Assembly (NCBI GenBank): GCA_002364735.1 | Contig: DEZB01000071.1 | Location: 29,889-93,888 of the forward strand | Source of the DNA: Bacteroidales bacterium UBA3143 | Lineage (GTDB): Bacteria; Bacteroidota; Bacteroidia; Bacteroidales; Dysgonomonadaceae | Length of the DNA: 64,000 bases | Direction: 5' to 3' | In this document: positions 46,735-56,057 of the stretch, piece by piece | Numbering within the stretch: the first letter of the stretch is position 1 | Layout: each line of letters opens with the position of its first letter | Translations under genes and position numbers: made by a program | The notes under the pieces: model-generated | Told to the model about the DNA's origin: nothing | Seen by the model: only the letters and a program-made list of their open reading frames with translations | The model's database searches: none

Positions 46735-47739
46735 TTAACCATTCACTTTAGCCATGTGCTCAATAAGTTCTACAACTTTGCTTGAATAACCCCACTCGTT
46801 ATCATACCATGCAACAACTTTTACGAAAGTTGGGCTTAGTTGGATACCAGCGTCAACATCAAAAATAGATGTGCGAGCGTCACCAATAAAGTCACTTGAT
46901 ACAACTGCTTCGTCTGTGTAACCTAAAATTCCTTTTAGTTCACCTTCTGAAGCTTCTTTCATTACTTTACAGATATTTTCGTATGTAGTTTCTTTTTCTA
47001 AACGTACAGTTAAGTCAACAACTGATACATCAAGAGTTGGAACACGAAGTGACATACCTGTAAGTTTTCCATTTAGTTCTGGAATAACTTTACCTACTGC
47101 TTTAGCAGCACCTGTTGATGAAGGAATGATATTACCTGAAGCAGCGCGACCACCTCTCCAGTCTTTCGCTGAAGGTCCGTCAACTGTTTTTTGAGTTGCA
47201 GTTACAGAGTGAACTGTTGTCATAAGACCTTCAAGGATACCAAAGTTATCGTGCATTACTTTAGCTAAAGGAGCTAAACAGTTAGTCGTACATGATGCGT
47301 TTGAAACATACTTGTCACCTTTTACATATTTATCTTCATTCACGCCCATAACAAACATAGGAGTGTCATCTTTTGAAGGAGCTGACATAACTACATATTT
47401 TGCACCTGCATCAATGTGTCCTTTTGCTGATTCTTTTGATAAGAATAATCCTGTTGATTCAACTACATACTCAGCACCAACTGCGTCCCATTTTAGGTCG
47501 GCTGGATTTCTTTCAGAAGTAATGCGGATTTCGTTACCGTTTACAACTAATTTACCGTCTTTCACTTCAATTGATCCGTTGAATTGACCGTGAATGGTGT
47601 CATATTTTAGCATATATGCAATGTAATCAACGTCCAACAAGTCGTTAATTCCTACTACTTGTACGTTCTTTTTTTCTTGAATTGCACGGAATACTAAACG
47701 TCCAATACGTCCAAATCCGTTGATACCTACTTTAATCAT
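46735..47739 (-). CDS. gapA: Glyceraldehyde-3-phosphate dehydrogenase, type I
   Basis: 334 residues. The NAD-binding start IKVGINGFGRIGRLVFRA, the catalytic SNASCTTNCLAPLAKV with the active-site Cys, and VSDFIGDARTSIFDVDAGI and WYDNEWGYSSKVVELI at the C-terminus are all canonical. It acts in glycolysis and gluconeogenesis. Gene ends in a strong terminator and has its own -7 box, so it is probably monocistronic. Confidence 0.97.
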   Translation of the reverse strand: MIKVGINGFGRIGRLVFRAIQEKKNVQVVGINDLLDVDYIAYMLKYDTIHGQFNGSIEVKDGKLVVNGNEIRITSERNPADLKWDAVGAEYVVESTGLFLSKESAKGHIDAGAKYVVMSAPSKDDTPMFVMGVNEDKYVKGDKYVSNASCTTNCLAPLAKVMHDNFGILEGLMTTVHSVTATQKTVDGPSAKDWRGGRAASGNIIPSSTGAAKAVGKVIPELNGKLTGMSLRVPTLDVSVVDLTVRLEKETTYENICKVMKEASEGELKGILGYTDEAVVSSDFIGDARTSIFDVDAGIQLSPTFVKVVAWYDNEWGYSSKVVELIEHMAKVNG

Positions 47740-47807
47740 AATTTTAAAATTAAATTGTTATATTTAAATAGTTAATTGTTTGTTCTAATTTTTCTTCTTT
47801 CAAGTAG

Positions 47808-47815
47808 CAAATGTA
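47808..47815 (-). promoter_or_regulatory. -7 box for gapA
   Basis: TACATTTG on the minus strand fits TAnnTTTG, 69 bp before the start codon. Confidence 0.5.
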
Positions 47816-47933
47816 CTCTTTTTTTTCTTTTCAATAAAACATTTAGTGTCAAAAACCTGAAAAAAACGACAGAATTATTGGTTTTGTTCTTAATAAACAA
47901 CCATAAGGACTATAGAGAGTTATTTGATTTGAT

Positions 47934-47941
47934 TATATTTG
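47934..47941 (+). promoter_or_regulatory. -7 box for the ABC-F gene
   Basis: TATATTTG, 40 bp before the ATG at 47981. Confidence 0.55.
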
Positions 47942-47980
47942 CATTCTCATTTGTGAAACAATAAACAACAAAATACAACT

Positions 47981-49660
47981 ATGTCAGACGAAAAAAAAAT
48001 AATATTCTCGATGGTGGGTGTAAGCAAAACATTTCCGCCTCAAAAACAAGTTCTAAAAAATATCTATTTGTCCTTCTATTATGGTGCTAAAATTGGTATC
48101 ATTGGTTTGAATGGTTCGGGTAAATCAACATTGCTTAAAATGATTGCCGGAATTGAAAAAGAGTACCAAGGAGAAATCACCTCGGACAAATCTTTCACAG
48201 TTGGTTACTTGGAGCAAGATCCTAAGTTGGATGAAAACAAAACTGTAATTGACATTGTGCGCGAAGGTGTCAAACCCGTTATGGATTTGTTGCAAGAGTA
48301 TGAAGATATTAATCTGAAATTCGGTTTGCCCGAGTATTATGAAGATGCAGATAAAATGGATAAACTTTTTACCCGTCAAGCTGATTTACAAGACAAATTG
48401 GATGCTGCTGATGCATGGAGTATTGATAACAGGTTGGAAAGAGCGATGGATGCATTGCGCTGTCCGCCAGAAGATGAATCTATTCGTCATCTTTCAGGAG
48501 GAGAGCTTCGCCGTGTTGCTCTGTGCCGATTATTGTTGCAAGAGCCCGATGTGCTGTTGTTAGATGAGCCTACCAACCATTTGGATGCTGAGTCAATTGA
48601 TTGGTTGGAACAACATTTACAACATTATAAAGGAACGGTAATATGCATTACGCATGATAGATACTTTTTGGACCATGTGGCTGGATGGATTCTTGAACTT
48701 GACCGTGGAGAGGGTATTCCTTATCAAGGAAACTACACTTCGTGGTTGGAGCAGAAGACAAAACGCATGGAAATGGAAGAAAAAACTGCAAGCAAACGTC
48801 GTAAGACATTGGAGCGTGAATTAGACTGGATCCGTATGGCTCCTAAAGCCCGTCATGCTAAAGGTAAAGCTCGTTTGAATTCTTATGAGCAACTTTTGAA
48901 TGAAGACCAAAAAGCAAGCGAAGAGAAATTGGAAATATTTATCCCTAATGGTCCTCGCTTGGGCAACAAAGTGATTGAAGCGCACGGAGTGGCCAAAGCA
49001 TATGGAGAGAAACTATTGTTTGATGATCTTAACTTTACCCTTCCTCCCAATGGTATAGTAGGAGTTATAGGTCCTAATGGTGCTGGTAAAACCACATTGT
49101 TCAGATTGATTCAAGGTCTGGAAACTGCTGATAAAGGTACATTCGAAGTAGGTGAGACTGTAGTTACTGCTTACGTAGATCAACAACACTCATCCATCGA
49201 CCCCAATAAAACAGTTTATCAAGTTGTATCTGAAGATTCTGATTTTGTAAAAGTAGGTGGACGTGATATTAATGCACGTGCATACTTAGGACGATTTAAT
49301 TTTACCGGAGGTGATCAAGAAAAAATGTGTGGTGTGCTTTCAGGTGGAGAACGTAACCGTTTGCACTTGGCACTAACTCTAAAAGCAGAAGCTAACGTAT
49401 TGTTGCTCGATGAGCCTACCAATGATATTGATGTGAATACACTTCGTGCATTGGAAGAAGGTCTGGAGAACTTTGCTGGTTGTGCAGTTGTTATTTCACA
49501 TGATAGGTGGTTTCTTGATCGTATTTGTACGCATATATTGGCTTTTGAAGGAAACTCGGAAGTGTTTTACTTTGAAGGATCGTATAGTGAATACGAAGAG
49601 AATAAGAAAATGAGATTAGGGAATGTAGAGCCTAAACGTGTAAGGTATAGAAAACTGTAA
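47981..49660 (+). CDS. ettA: ABC-F translational ATPase, EttA type
   Basis: 559 residues with two soluble ABC domains and no membrane part. Domain 1 has GLNGSGKSTLLK, LSGGELRRVALCRLLL and LLLDEPTNHLD. Domain 2 has GPNGAGKTTLF, LSGGERNRLHLALTL and LLLDEPTNDID. The linker (about 245-310) contains RMEMEEKTASKRRKTLERELDWIRMAPKARHAKGKARL, as in EttA, which gates ribosomes at the first elongation step according to energy state. The EttA-specific arm region fits a housekeeping role rather than antibiotic resistance. Confidence 0.93.
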   Translation: MSDEKKIIFSMVGVSKTFPPQKQVLKNIYLSFYYGAKIGIIGLNGSGKSTLLKMIAGIEKEYQGEITSDKSFTVGYLEQDPKLDENKTVIDIVREGVKPVMDLLQEYEDINLKFGLPEYYEDADKMDKLFTRQADLQDKLDAADAWSIDNRLERAMDALRCPPEDESIRHLSGGELRRVALCRLLLQEPDVLLLDEPTNHLDAESIDWLEQHLQHYKGTVICITHDRYFLDHVAGWILELDRGEGIPYQGNYTSWLEQKTKRMEMEEKTASKRRKTLERELDWIRMAPKARHAKGKARLNSYEQLLNEDQKASEEKLEIFIPNGPRLGNKVIEAHGVAKAYGEKLLFDDLNFTLPPNGIVGVIGPNGAGKTTLFRLIQGLETADKGTFEVGETVVTAYVDQQHSSIDPNKTVYQVVSEDSDFVKVGGRDINARAYLGRFNFTGGDQEKMCGVLSGGERNRLHLALTLKAEANVLLLDEPTNDIDVNTLRALEEGLENFAGCAVVISHDRWFLDRICTHILAFEGNSEVFYFEGSYSEYEENKKMRLGNVEPKRVRYRKL

Positions 49661-50053
49661 GAGGATTGTGGTATGAGGTATGAGGTTGGAGGAAATTAAT
49701 TGACAGTTGACAAGTGACAAGTGACAATGATGAGATTGATTTAATCATTGTGCAAATGTGTGATAGCTGCTCTATTAATCATGATAATCTAATAATCCTT
49801 TAACCATGGTTCTGACAATTGGGGATGTGAGGTATGGGTTTTGGGGTGAGACTCTATCCCGATAAGTATCGACAATTTACAAAGAGCGTATTCAATACGC
49901 CTCTACAAACACCCTGCAATGACATTCTTCTAACAGCCAAAAGCAGCTAACCTCTAACACCTATTTTATAAATCATAGTTCGGACAATTGGGATGTGAGG
50001 TATGTGTGTTTTTTTGAATTCTATGCCCAATTTTACCTCAACATAAACATTGT
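49661..50053. other. 393-bp gap with direct repeats and a REP-like palindrome
   Basis: Contains TGACAAG-type short repeats (49701-49725), an inverted repeat CAATGAT/ATCATTG (49725-49750), the palindrome AACCATGGTT (49802), a small palindrome GCGTATT-C-AATACGC (49886-49900), and two imperfect 35-bp direct repeats (49805 and 49974). No gene is visible. Confidence 0.55.
49805..50006. repeat. Imperfect direct repeats flanking a REP-like palindrome
   Basis: The segment running from CATGGTTCTGACAATTGG through GGATGTGAGGTATG at 49805-49838 recurs with a few changes at 49974-50006. Between them lies GCGTATT-C-AATACGC within GAGCGTATTCAATACGCCTC, a type of short palindrome that resembles dispersed REP elements. 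Copies elsewhere in the genome could not be checked. Confidence 0.5.
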
Positions 50054-51670
50054 ATGAAACTGAAACTAACAACACTTATATTATTAATTTTTATTTCCTG
50101 TTTGGGCTTGAGTGCTCAAACAGGAATTTTTATTAATGGAGTAGTGTTGGACGCAGTAAACAAAACACCTTTACCATATGTGGGTCTGTTTTTTGAAGGA
50201 ACATCACAAGGTGATATTTCAAACAGCGGAGGCAAGTTCACAATTAAAGCTTCAAAAGATGTAGTTAGTGAACGGCGTTTGAAAGTGATGTTTACAGGAT
50301 ATGAGACTCAGGAAATAACATTAACCGAAGAGAGCAATCTGCACACTTTGAAGATTTATTTAGTTCCTGTAGCGCACAAGGATGATATCCCGTTGTTAGA
50401 GGCAGTGCGTGTAATGGGGGATGAGGGACGAAATATTTTGCCTTACTATTTATATCAGATAACCAACCTGGTTATTGATGACAACTTCCCATTGGGAAAC
50501 CCTGAGACTAATAAGGTTGATCTATACCGACTGCAAGAAATTCCTGCCTACAACCATTTAGAGGGGGTGCGTTTGAGACTTTCTTTAGCTACTAATGTTA
50601 GATTGCATCCTCAATTGTTTGCTAAAGGTTATGTGGGTTATGGTTTCAGAGATCAGAAGTTTAAATATCGTGGCGAATTAGCCTGGTCTTTTGACGAAAA
50701 AGCATATCACGAGAATGAATTTCCACGTAACAATATACGACTGGTTCATGAATATGATATTTTCTCTCCTGGAGAAAATCACCCACGATTGCCCAATGAC
50801 TTCCTTCTTATTTCTTATAGACGTTCGCGTGGAGCAATGACTTATCGAAAATTTACAGAGTTAAACTACGAGAAAGAAACACTGTTTGGTTTGTCTTATC
50901 AGTTTTGGGGCAGAATGTCGGAGATACAATCGGCTTCAGATTTGACTTATTCGGCAGTAGATAAAAATAAGTACCCCAATCCATTGAACATATTAAAATC
51001 AAAGAATGCTGGATTAACTTTGCGCTATTGGCCTGAAGAAGCGTATGTACAGAAGAAACGTATAAGAACACCATTCTCACTTCGCGAACCACTGTTTCTT
51101 TTGTCTCACACCGTGGGAGAGAACTCTGTTTTTGGCGGGAATGAAGTGTATCACAAAACGGAGTTCTCTTTGCAAAGACGCTTTGATTTGGATTATTATG
51201 GATCTTTAGATGTAGTAGCCGATTATCAAAAAGTATGGACCAAAGCACCTTTTCCTTTACTGCTCTACCCCAATGCTAACAGAGGATTCTTTGTTGATAA
51301 CAAAGCCTTTTTCTTGCCTAAGGGCATGGAATTTATCAACGATGAGCAATATGGTATACGGGCTACTTATGTTGCCGATAACTTACTTTTCTCTCGCATT
51401 CCTATACTTGATAAGTTAGGTTTCAAGGAGCTTTTAATTTTACGTGGAGTGCGAGGTACATTGAGCAACAAGAATATTCCAACCGCAGAGAATGGACTGT
51501 TTGTTATGCCGTCGCAAACTATTAAAATGAATAATACTCCATACATGGAAGCTGTGGTGGGAATCACAAATATATTAGGAGTGTTGCGTGTAGAGTATAT
51601 CCATAGACTTACTTATCGGAATCATCCAGATGTTTTGAAGTATGGGTTTAGGCTGGATGCTACTTTTTGA
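50054..51670 (+). CDS. Outer-membrane protein with carboxypeptidase-like domain (DUF5686-like)
   Basis: 538 residues. Signal peptide (about 1-21, CLGLSAQ), a carboxypeptidase D regulatory-like beta domain (about 25-100, INGVVLDAVNKTPLPYVGLFFEGT and GYETQEITL), then a barrel-like region to the end with alternating aromatics and a terminal FRLDATF. The C-terminal part resembles DUF5686 proteins, which are usually about 800 residues, so this is a short member. Role in the outer membrane is unknown. No good promoter box was seen in the 393 bp upstream. Confidence 0.6.
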   Translation: MKLKLTTLILLIFISCLGLSAQTGIFINGVVLDAVNKTPLPYVGLFFEGTSQGDISNSGGKFTIKASKDVVSERRLKVMFTGYETQEITLTEESNLHTLKIYLVPVAHKDDIPLLEAVRVMGDEGRNILPYYLYQITNLVIDDNFPLGNPETNKVDLYRLQEIPAYNHLEGVRLRLSLATNVRLHPQLFAKGYVGYGFRDQKFKYRGELAWSFDEKAYHENEFPRNNIRLVHEYDIFSPGENHPRLPNDFLLISYRRSRGAMTYRKFTELNYEKETLFGLSYQFWGRMSEIQSASDLTYSAVDKNKYPNPLNILKSKNAGLTLRYWPEEAYVQKKRIRTPFSLREPLFLLSHTVGENSVFGGNEVYHKTEFSLQRRFDLDYYGSLDVVADYQKVWTKAPFPLLLYPNANRGFFVDNKAFFLPKGMEFINDEQYGIRATYVADNLLFSRIPILDKLGFKELLILRGVRGTLSNKNIPTAENGLFVMPSQTIKMNNTPYMEAVVGITNILGVLRVEYIHRLTYRNHPDVLKYGFRLDATF

Positions 51671-51844
51671 AAACAAAAAACATTCTGCATTCGTTATAAC
51701 TGACTGCTTTTTTTTATTAATATAAATCAGACACGAATAATGTCTTTTTTTAATTTTTAGCGATAAAAAAGTAGTCAACTCATGTTCCTTCATTTATAAT
51801 GAAATTGTTTACTGCTTCTTTTTTGCTCCTTAAATAAAAAGCAA

Positions 51845-51852
51845 TATCTTTG
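51845..51852 (+). promoter_or_regulatory. -7 box for the CBM9-like gene
   Basis: TATCTTTG, 24 bp before the ATG at 51877. Confidence 0.55.
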
Positions 51853-51876
51853 ATAAAAATATAAATTTTGTAAGGC

Positions 51877-52527
51877 ATGAACTCACTGAAAATTCCAAAG
51901 CAAAACATCTCTCAATACGAGACCATGTTTGATAAAATAAAACTTTTGAATGAGGCAGGACTGCATCTATCAATAGATAAAGTGAATTGGCCCAACGAAT
52001 TTCCGAAGTTGTTGCCAGTTTCTGTTCATATTGCCCATGACAATGATAAGGTGTATTTATACTATCAAGTGGAAGGAGAAGAGTTGCGCGCAGTCAATAA
52101 CAAAGACTTTATGCCTGTTTGGCAAGATAGTTGTGTTGAGTTTTTTGTTAAACGTAAAGGCGAACAAAATTACCGCAACTTCGAGTTTAATGTTCATGGG
52201 GTATTGCTTGCAGCAAATCATGAAAGCAGAGAGATAGCCGAGTATCTTTCAGAAGAAACAATGTCATCTATTGTACGGTTTACAACAATTAGGCACTACT
52301 ATAAATCGCAACTTCAATTAAGCGACTGGACGCTATATGCTGAAATACCTAAGGAGGCTATTGGCTTTACATCCGATGAGAATCTGTCGCAACAAGTTAT
52401 TTGTGCAAATTTCTATAAGTGCGGTGATGAAACATCAGAGCCTCATTACATCAGCTGGAATCCAATAGACTTACCTAAACCCGACTTTCACGTTCCTAAG
52501 TTTTTTGGAGAGTTGACATTTGAATAA
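51877..52527 (+). CDS. Carbohydrate-binding family 9-like protein
   Basis: 216 residues, no signal peptide. A CBM9-type beta-sandwich is suggested by VSVHIAHDNDKVYLYYQVEGEELRA, MPVWQDSCVEFFVKRKG and YRNFEFNVHGVLLAANH, and by the closing PDFHVPKFFGELTFE. Such stand-alone proteins occur in Bacteroidota, often near carbohydrate genes. The next gene encodes a sugar-kinase-like phosphotransferase, 115 bp away, a possible functional link. Confidence 0.72.
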   Translation: MNSLKIPKQNISQYETMFDKIKLLNEAGLHLSIDKVNWPNEFPKLLPVSVHIAHDNDKVYLYYQVEGEELRAVNNKDFMPVWQDSCVEFFVKRKGEQNYRNFEFNVHGVLLAANHESREIAEYLSEETMSSIVRFTTIRHYYKSQLQLSDWTLYAEIPKEAIGFTSDENLSQQVICANFYKCGDETSEPHYISWNPIDLPKPDFHVPKFFGELTFE

Positions 52528-52642
52528 ATAAACTTTTCCTTTCTAAGGGAAAAACTTCAAAATTAAATCAAATAATAAAGAACTTGTTACTCCTCAAATA
52601 GGATAATGGGTTAAGCATATAAATATCAAAAACAAAATAGCA

Positions 52643-53755
52643 ATGCAAAACAGTGATAAGTTGAATGAAATTGTATTTCAGTTTATAGATAAAAATAATC
52701 AAACTGAAGTAAAACCATTGGGTGCAGGTCATATTAATGATTCTTATAAAGTTAAAAGCGGCGACAATGAATATGTTTTACAAAGAGTGAACCACGATAT
52801 CTTTAAGAATGTACCTGAGTTGCAAAACAATATATTGCGTGTAACTACGCATATTCGCAAAAAGTTGGAAGAACAGAATGTTTCAGATATTGATCGAAAA
52901 GTACTTACATTAATTCCAACACATAACAATGAGCTTTACTACAAGGATGAAGATGGTAGCTACTGGCGATTGATGCATTTTATAAGGGACAGCAAAAGCT
53001 ATGATACAATTAATCCTGAGTTAGCTCATAGAGCAGGTTTAGCTTTTGGTGAGTTTCAATATATGCTGGCAGACCTACCTGGAGGACCTTTGTTTGAAAC
53101 TATTCCGAACTTTCACAATATGGAGTTTCGTTTAGAAGAATTTAGAGAGGCTGTTAGAGCAAATAAAGCTGGACGTTTGTTGGAAGTAGATAAATTGGTG
53201 AAGGAAATTGAAGCACGCGCAAACGAAATGACTAAGCCAGAAAGAATGCACCGCGAAGGATTACTGCCCAAACGAACCAATCATTGTGATACTAAAGTAA
53301 ACAATATTTTGTTTGACGAAAATGATGAGGTTTTATGTGTTGTTGACCTGGACACAGTTATGCCTGGATATGTATTGTCTGACTTTGGAGATTTCATGCG
53401 AACAGGTGCAAACACTGGTGAAGAAGATGATACAAACTTAGAAAATGTATCTATTGACTTAGATATATTTGAAGGCTACACAAGAGGATATTTAGAAAAT
53501 GCGGCTTCTTTTTTGACAGACTCCGAAATAGAGAACCTTGCATTTGGTGCAAAGTTGCTCACATACATGCAGACTGTTCGTTTTCTTACCGATTATATAA
53601 ATGGAGATACTTATTATAAAATTAAACACGGTAAGCATAATCTGGAACGCACGTTAGCACAGTTTGAATTATTAAAAAGCATGGAAGAGAATTTTGATAA
53701 AATGCAACAAATAGTTTCAGATGTAGCCGCCGAAAACAAAAACAAGACTGAATAA
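52643..53755 (+). CDS. APH-fold sugar phosphotransferase (N-acetylhexosamine kinase-like)
   Basis: 370 residues. The aminoglycoside phosphotransferase/choline kinase fold is shown by KPLGAGHINDSYKV (nucleotide-binding loop), LPKRTNHCDTKVNNILFDE (catalytic Asp in the HxDxxxxN position, here HCDTKVNN), and VLCVVDLDTVMPGYVLSDFGDFMR (metal-binding Asp). It resembles N-acetylhexosamine 1-kinase (NahK) of the lacto-N-biose pathway. The substrate is inferred, and no partner phosphorylase gene is in the window. Confidence 0.75.
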   Translation: MQNSDKLNEIVFQFIDKNNQTEVKPLGAGHINDSYKVKSGDNEYVLQRVNHDIFKNVPELQNNILRVTTHIRKKLEEQNVSDIDRKVLTLIPTHNNELYYKDEDGSYWRLMHFIRDSKSYDTINPELAHRAGLAFGEFQYMLADLPGGPLFETIPNFHNMEFRLEEFREAVRANKAGRLLEVDKLVKEIEARANEMTKPERMHREGLLPKRTNHCDTKVNNILFDENDEVLCVVDLDTVMPGYVLSDFGDFMRTGANTGEEDDTNLENVSIDLDIFEGYTRGYLENAASFLTDSEIENLAFGAKLLTYMQTVRFLTDYINGDTYYKIKHGKHNLERTLAQFELLKSMEENFDKMQQIVSDVAAENKNKTE

Positions 53756-53823
53756 TAGAGACTGATAATCTATACGTCTACAAATAAATAATTAAATATT
53801 AAAGCGCATAAAGAAAAAAATAG

Positions 53824-53831
53824 TATCTTTG
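53824..53831 (+). promoter_or_regulatory. -7 box for yceD-rpmF
   Basis: TATCTTTG followed by CGGCG, 29 bp before the GTG start at 53860. Confidence 0.6.
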
Positions 53832-53859
53832 CGGCGCTTTATTATAAAAAAATACAGCC

Positions 53860-54450
53860 GTGGCAAAGTTTAGTCAATTTAAAATCGATTTAAAAAACCT
53901 TCCCGAGGGTATTAATGAATATGCTTATCAATTGGATAAGAAGTTCTTTGATGCAATTGATCATGAGATGGTTAGGAAAGGCAATATTAGTGTAGAGCTG
54001 ACTGTCAGAAAAACAATAAACGCATTCGAATTTAATTTTCATTTAAGTGGATCTATCCAAATTCCGTGTGACAGATGTTTAGACGAAATGAATCAAGAAA
54101 TTGATACTAATAATCGTTTGATTGTGAAGCTTGGCGAAGAGTACTTTGAAGAGAGTGATGAAATAGTTGTTATTCCCGCCGATGAAGGAGAAATAAACAT
54201 TGCTTGGTATTTATACGAATTTATTGTTCTTGATATTCCCATTAAGCATGTTCACGAGCTTGGGAAATGTAATAAAGTCATGACGTCAAAATATCGTAAA
54301 CATAAAGCAGTTAGTTCTACCCAAGATGAGGAAGACGACGATGAGTTTGATGATGAAATTATTGATGAAGATATCGACGATGTCTCAAAAGAAGATGATT
54401 CATCAAAAGATACAGACCCACGTTGGGATGCTTTAAAGCAATTGATTTAA
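53860..54450 (+). CDS. yceD: YceD/DUF177 family protein
   Basis: 196 residues, GTG start at 53860. The conserved core is FHLSGSIQIPCDRCLDEM, with the Cys pair, and a later GKCNKVM. The tail (about 150-185) is strongly acidic (DEEDDDEFDDEIIDEDIDD). DUF177 proteins are encoded next to rpmF throughout bacteria and are involved in 23S rRNA accumulation. rpmF follows at 48 bp as expected. Confidence 0.92.
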   Translation: MAKFSQFKIDLKNLPEGINEYAYQLDKKFFDAIDHEMVRKGNISVELTVRKTINAFEFNFHLSGSIQIPCDRCLDEMNQEIDTNNRLIVKLGEEYFEESDEIVVIPADEGEINIAWYLYEFIVLDIPIKHVHELGKCNKVMTSKYRKHKAVSSTQDEEDDDEFDDEIIDEDIDDVSKEDDSSKDTDPRWDALKQLI

Positions 54451-54498
54451 GATAAATATAAATATATAATTACAATACAATATAAAAATTAATATAAA

Positions 54499-54681
54499 AT
54501 GGCACATCCAAAGAGAAGACAGTCAAAACAAAGACAACGTAAAAGAAGAACCCACGATAAAGCAGAAATGCCAACATTGACTATCTGTAGCAACTGTGGT
54601 GCATGGCATGTTTACCACAATGTGTGTAACGAATGTGGTTACTACAGAGGTAAATTAGCTATCGAAAAAGCAATAGTATAA
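54499..54681 (+). CDS. rpmF: Ribosomal protein bL32
   Basis: 60 residues. MAHPKRRQSKQRQRKRRTHD is the basic N-terminus. CSNCGAWHVYHNVCNECGYY supplies the four zinc-ribbon cysteines, so this is the zinc-binding form. It sits between yceD and fabH, the standard order, with an intrinsic terminator after it. Confidence 0.97.
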   Translation: MAHPKRRQSKQRQRKRRTHDKAEMPTLTICSNCGAWHVYHNVCNECGYYRGKLAIEKAIV

Positions 54682-54731
54682 TAAAAAAGTAATTACTATT
54701 ATACATATAGTACATTTACAAATATAAATAA

Positions 54732-54770
54732 CCCTGAAAAACAAATTAATTTATTTTTCAGGGATTTTTA
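54732..54770 (+). terminator. Intrinsic terminator between rpmF and fabH
   Basis: CCCTGAAAAA pairs with TTTTTCAGGG across a 12-nt loop, then ATTTTTATTT. It ends about 21 bp before the fabH ATG, so it may act as an attenuator for fabH rather than an absolute stop. Confidence 0.8.
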
Positions 54771-54790
54771 TTTCCAAATCATACTTTAAT

Positions 54791-55798
54791 ATGAAAGAAC
54801 TAAATGCAGTAATTACGGGTATATCAGCTTATGCTCCAGACTACATTCTTACAAACAATGAAATTGCAAAGCTTGTGGATACAAGTGATGAATGGATAAC
54901 TACTCGCGTTGGTATTAAAGAGCGTCGCATATTGAAAGACGAAGGTAAAGGTGTGTCATATATGGGAAGTAAGGCTGTAGCAGAGCTGTTAGAAAAAACA
55001 AACACGAAGCCTGAAGAGGTTCAAGTTATAGTTTTTGCTACAAACACCCCTGATCATATTTTTCCGTCAGCTGCATCAATGGTGGCAGAAGCAAACGGTA
55101 TAAAAAATGCTTTTTGTTTTGATATACAAGTAGCTTGCTCTGGGTTTGTATTTGGACTTGAAGTAGTATCTAATTTTATTAAGAGCGGAAGGTATAAAAA
55201 AGTAGTGTTGGTTTCGGGCGATAAAATGTCGTCTATCACCAACTATTCAGATAGAAACACTGCTCCATTGTTTGGGGATGCAGCTGGAGCCATAATGGTA
55301 GAACCTACCGAAGAGAATGTGGGTATTATGGATACACTACTTCATACAGATGGCGCTGGCTATCCTTACTTGCAAATGAAAGCTGGAGGTTCAAAATACC
55401 CCGCTACGCATGATACTGTAACAAATATGGAGCATGCCGTTTATCAAGAAGGAAAAGTTGTTTTTAAGCATGCAGTATCTTATATGGCTGATGTTTCTGA
55501 AAATATTGTAAAACGAAATAATCTTTCGATTGACGATATAGACTGGTTTGTTCCTCACCAAGCAAATATGCGTATTATTGATGCCGCACAACAACGATTG
55601 GGAATACCCAAAGAAAAAGTGATGATCAACATTCAAAAATATGGAAACACAAGTGCTGGAACTATACCTATGTGTTTGTGGGAGTGGGAGGACAAGCTGA
55701 AAAAAGGTGACAATATAATTCTTACTGCTTTTGGTGCTGGATTTAGTTGGGGCTCGGTCTATCTCAAGTGGGGGTATGACGGAGTTAACACCAAATAA
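54791..55798 (+). CDS. fabH: 3-oxoacyl-ACP synthase III
   Basis: 335 residues. AVITGISAYAPDYILTNNEI and DTSDEWITTRVGIKERR begin the thiolase fold. The catalytic Cys is in DIQVACSGFVFGLE, His in WFVPHQANMRIID and Asn in YGNTSAGTIPMCL. It starts fatty acid synthesis by condensing acetyl-CoA with malonyl-ACP. It is preceded by yceD and rpmF, a conserved order in many bacteria. Confidence 0.96.
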   Translation: MKELNAVITGISAYAPDYILTNNEIAKLVDTSDEWITTRVGIKERRILKDEGKGVSYMGSKAVAELLEKTNTKPEEVQVIVFATNTPDHIFPSAASMVAEANGIKNAFCFDIQVACSGFVFGLEVVSNFIKSGRYKKVVLVSGDKMSSITNYSDRNTAPLFGDAAGAIMVEPTEENVGIMDTLLHTDGAGYPYLQMKAGGSKYPATHDTVTNMEHAVYQEGKVVFKHAVSYMADVSENIVKRNNLSIDDIDWFVPHQANMRIIDAAQQRLGIPKEKVMINIQKYGNTSAGTIPMCLWEWEDKLKKGDNIILTAFGAGFSWGSVYLKWGYDGVNTK

Positions 55799-56023
55799 GA
55801 ATATGTTTCATATTTTTATTTTATCTCTAACAGTTCTTCTTATTAGATAGCTTCTCTCACACCAACGGCACTCTATGGTTAGGAATAGCGATATGACTCA
55901 CAGTTTGTAATTTAAAACAATTGTGTGAAAAGAAAATCATTCTTGTAATTGACTTATAGGACTATTTTCGAAGTAGAAAATTAGATTGTTTCGAATAAAT
56001 AATTAATAACGCTCATTTTTATC

Positions 56024-56031
56024 TATATTTG
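56024..56031 (+). promoter_or_regulatory. -7 box for era
   Basis: TATATTTG, 26 bp before the ATG at 56058. Confidence 0.6.
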
Positions 56032-56057
56032 CAACTAAATTACTGAAAGAAAAGCTC

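Noticed and set aside
47776..47964. 62-residue plus-strand frame in the gapA/ABC-F gap
   Set aside because: Phe/Leu/Ser-rich translation of AT-rich DNA that overlaps both promoters.
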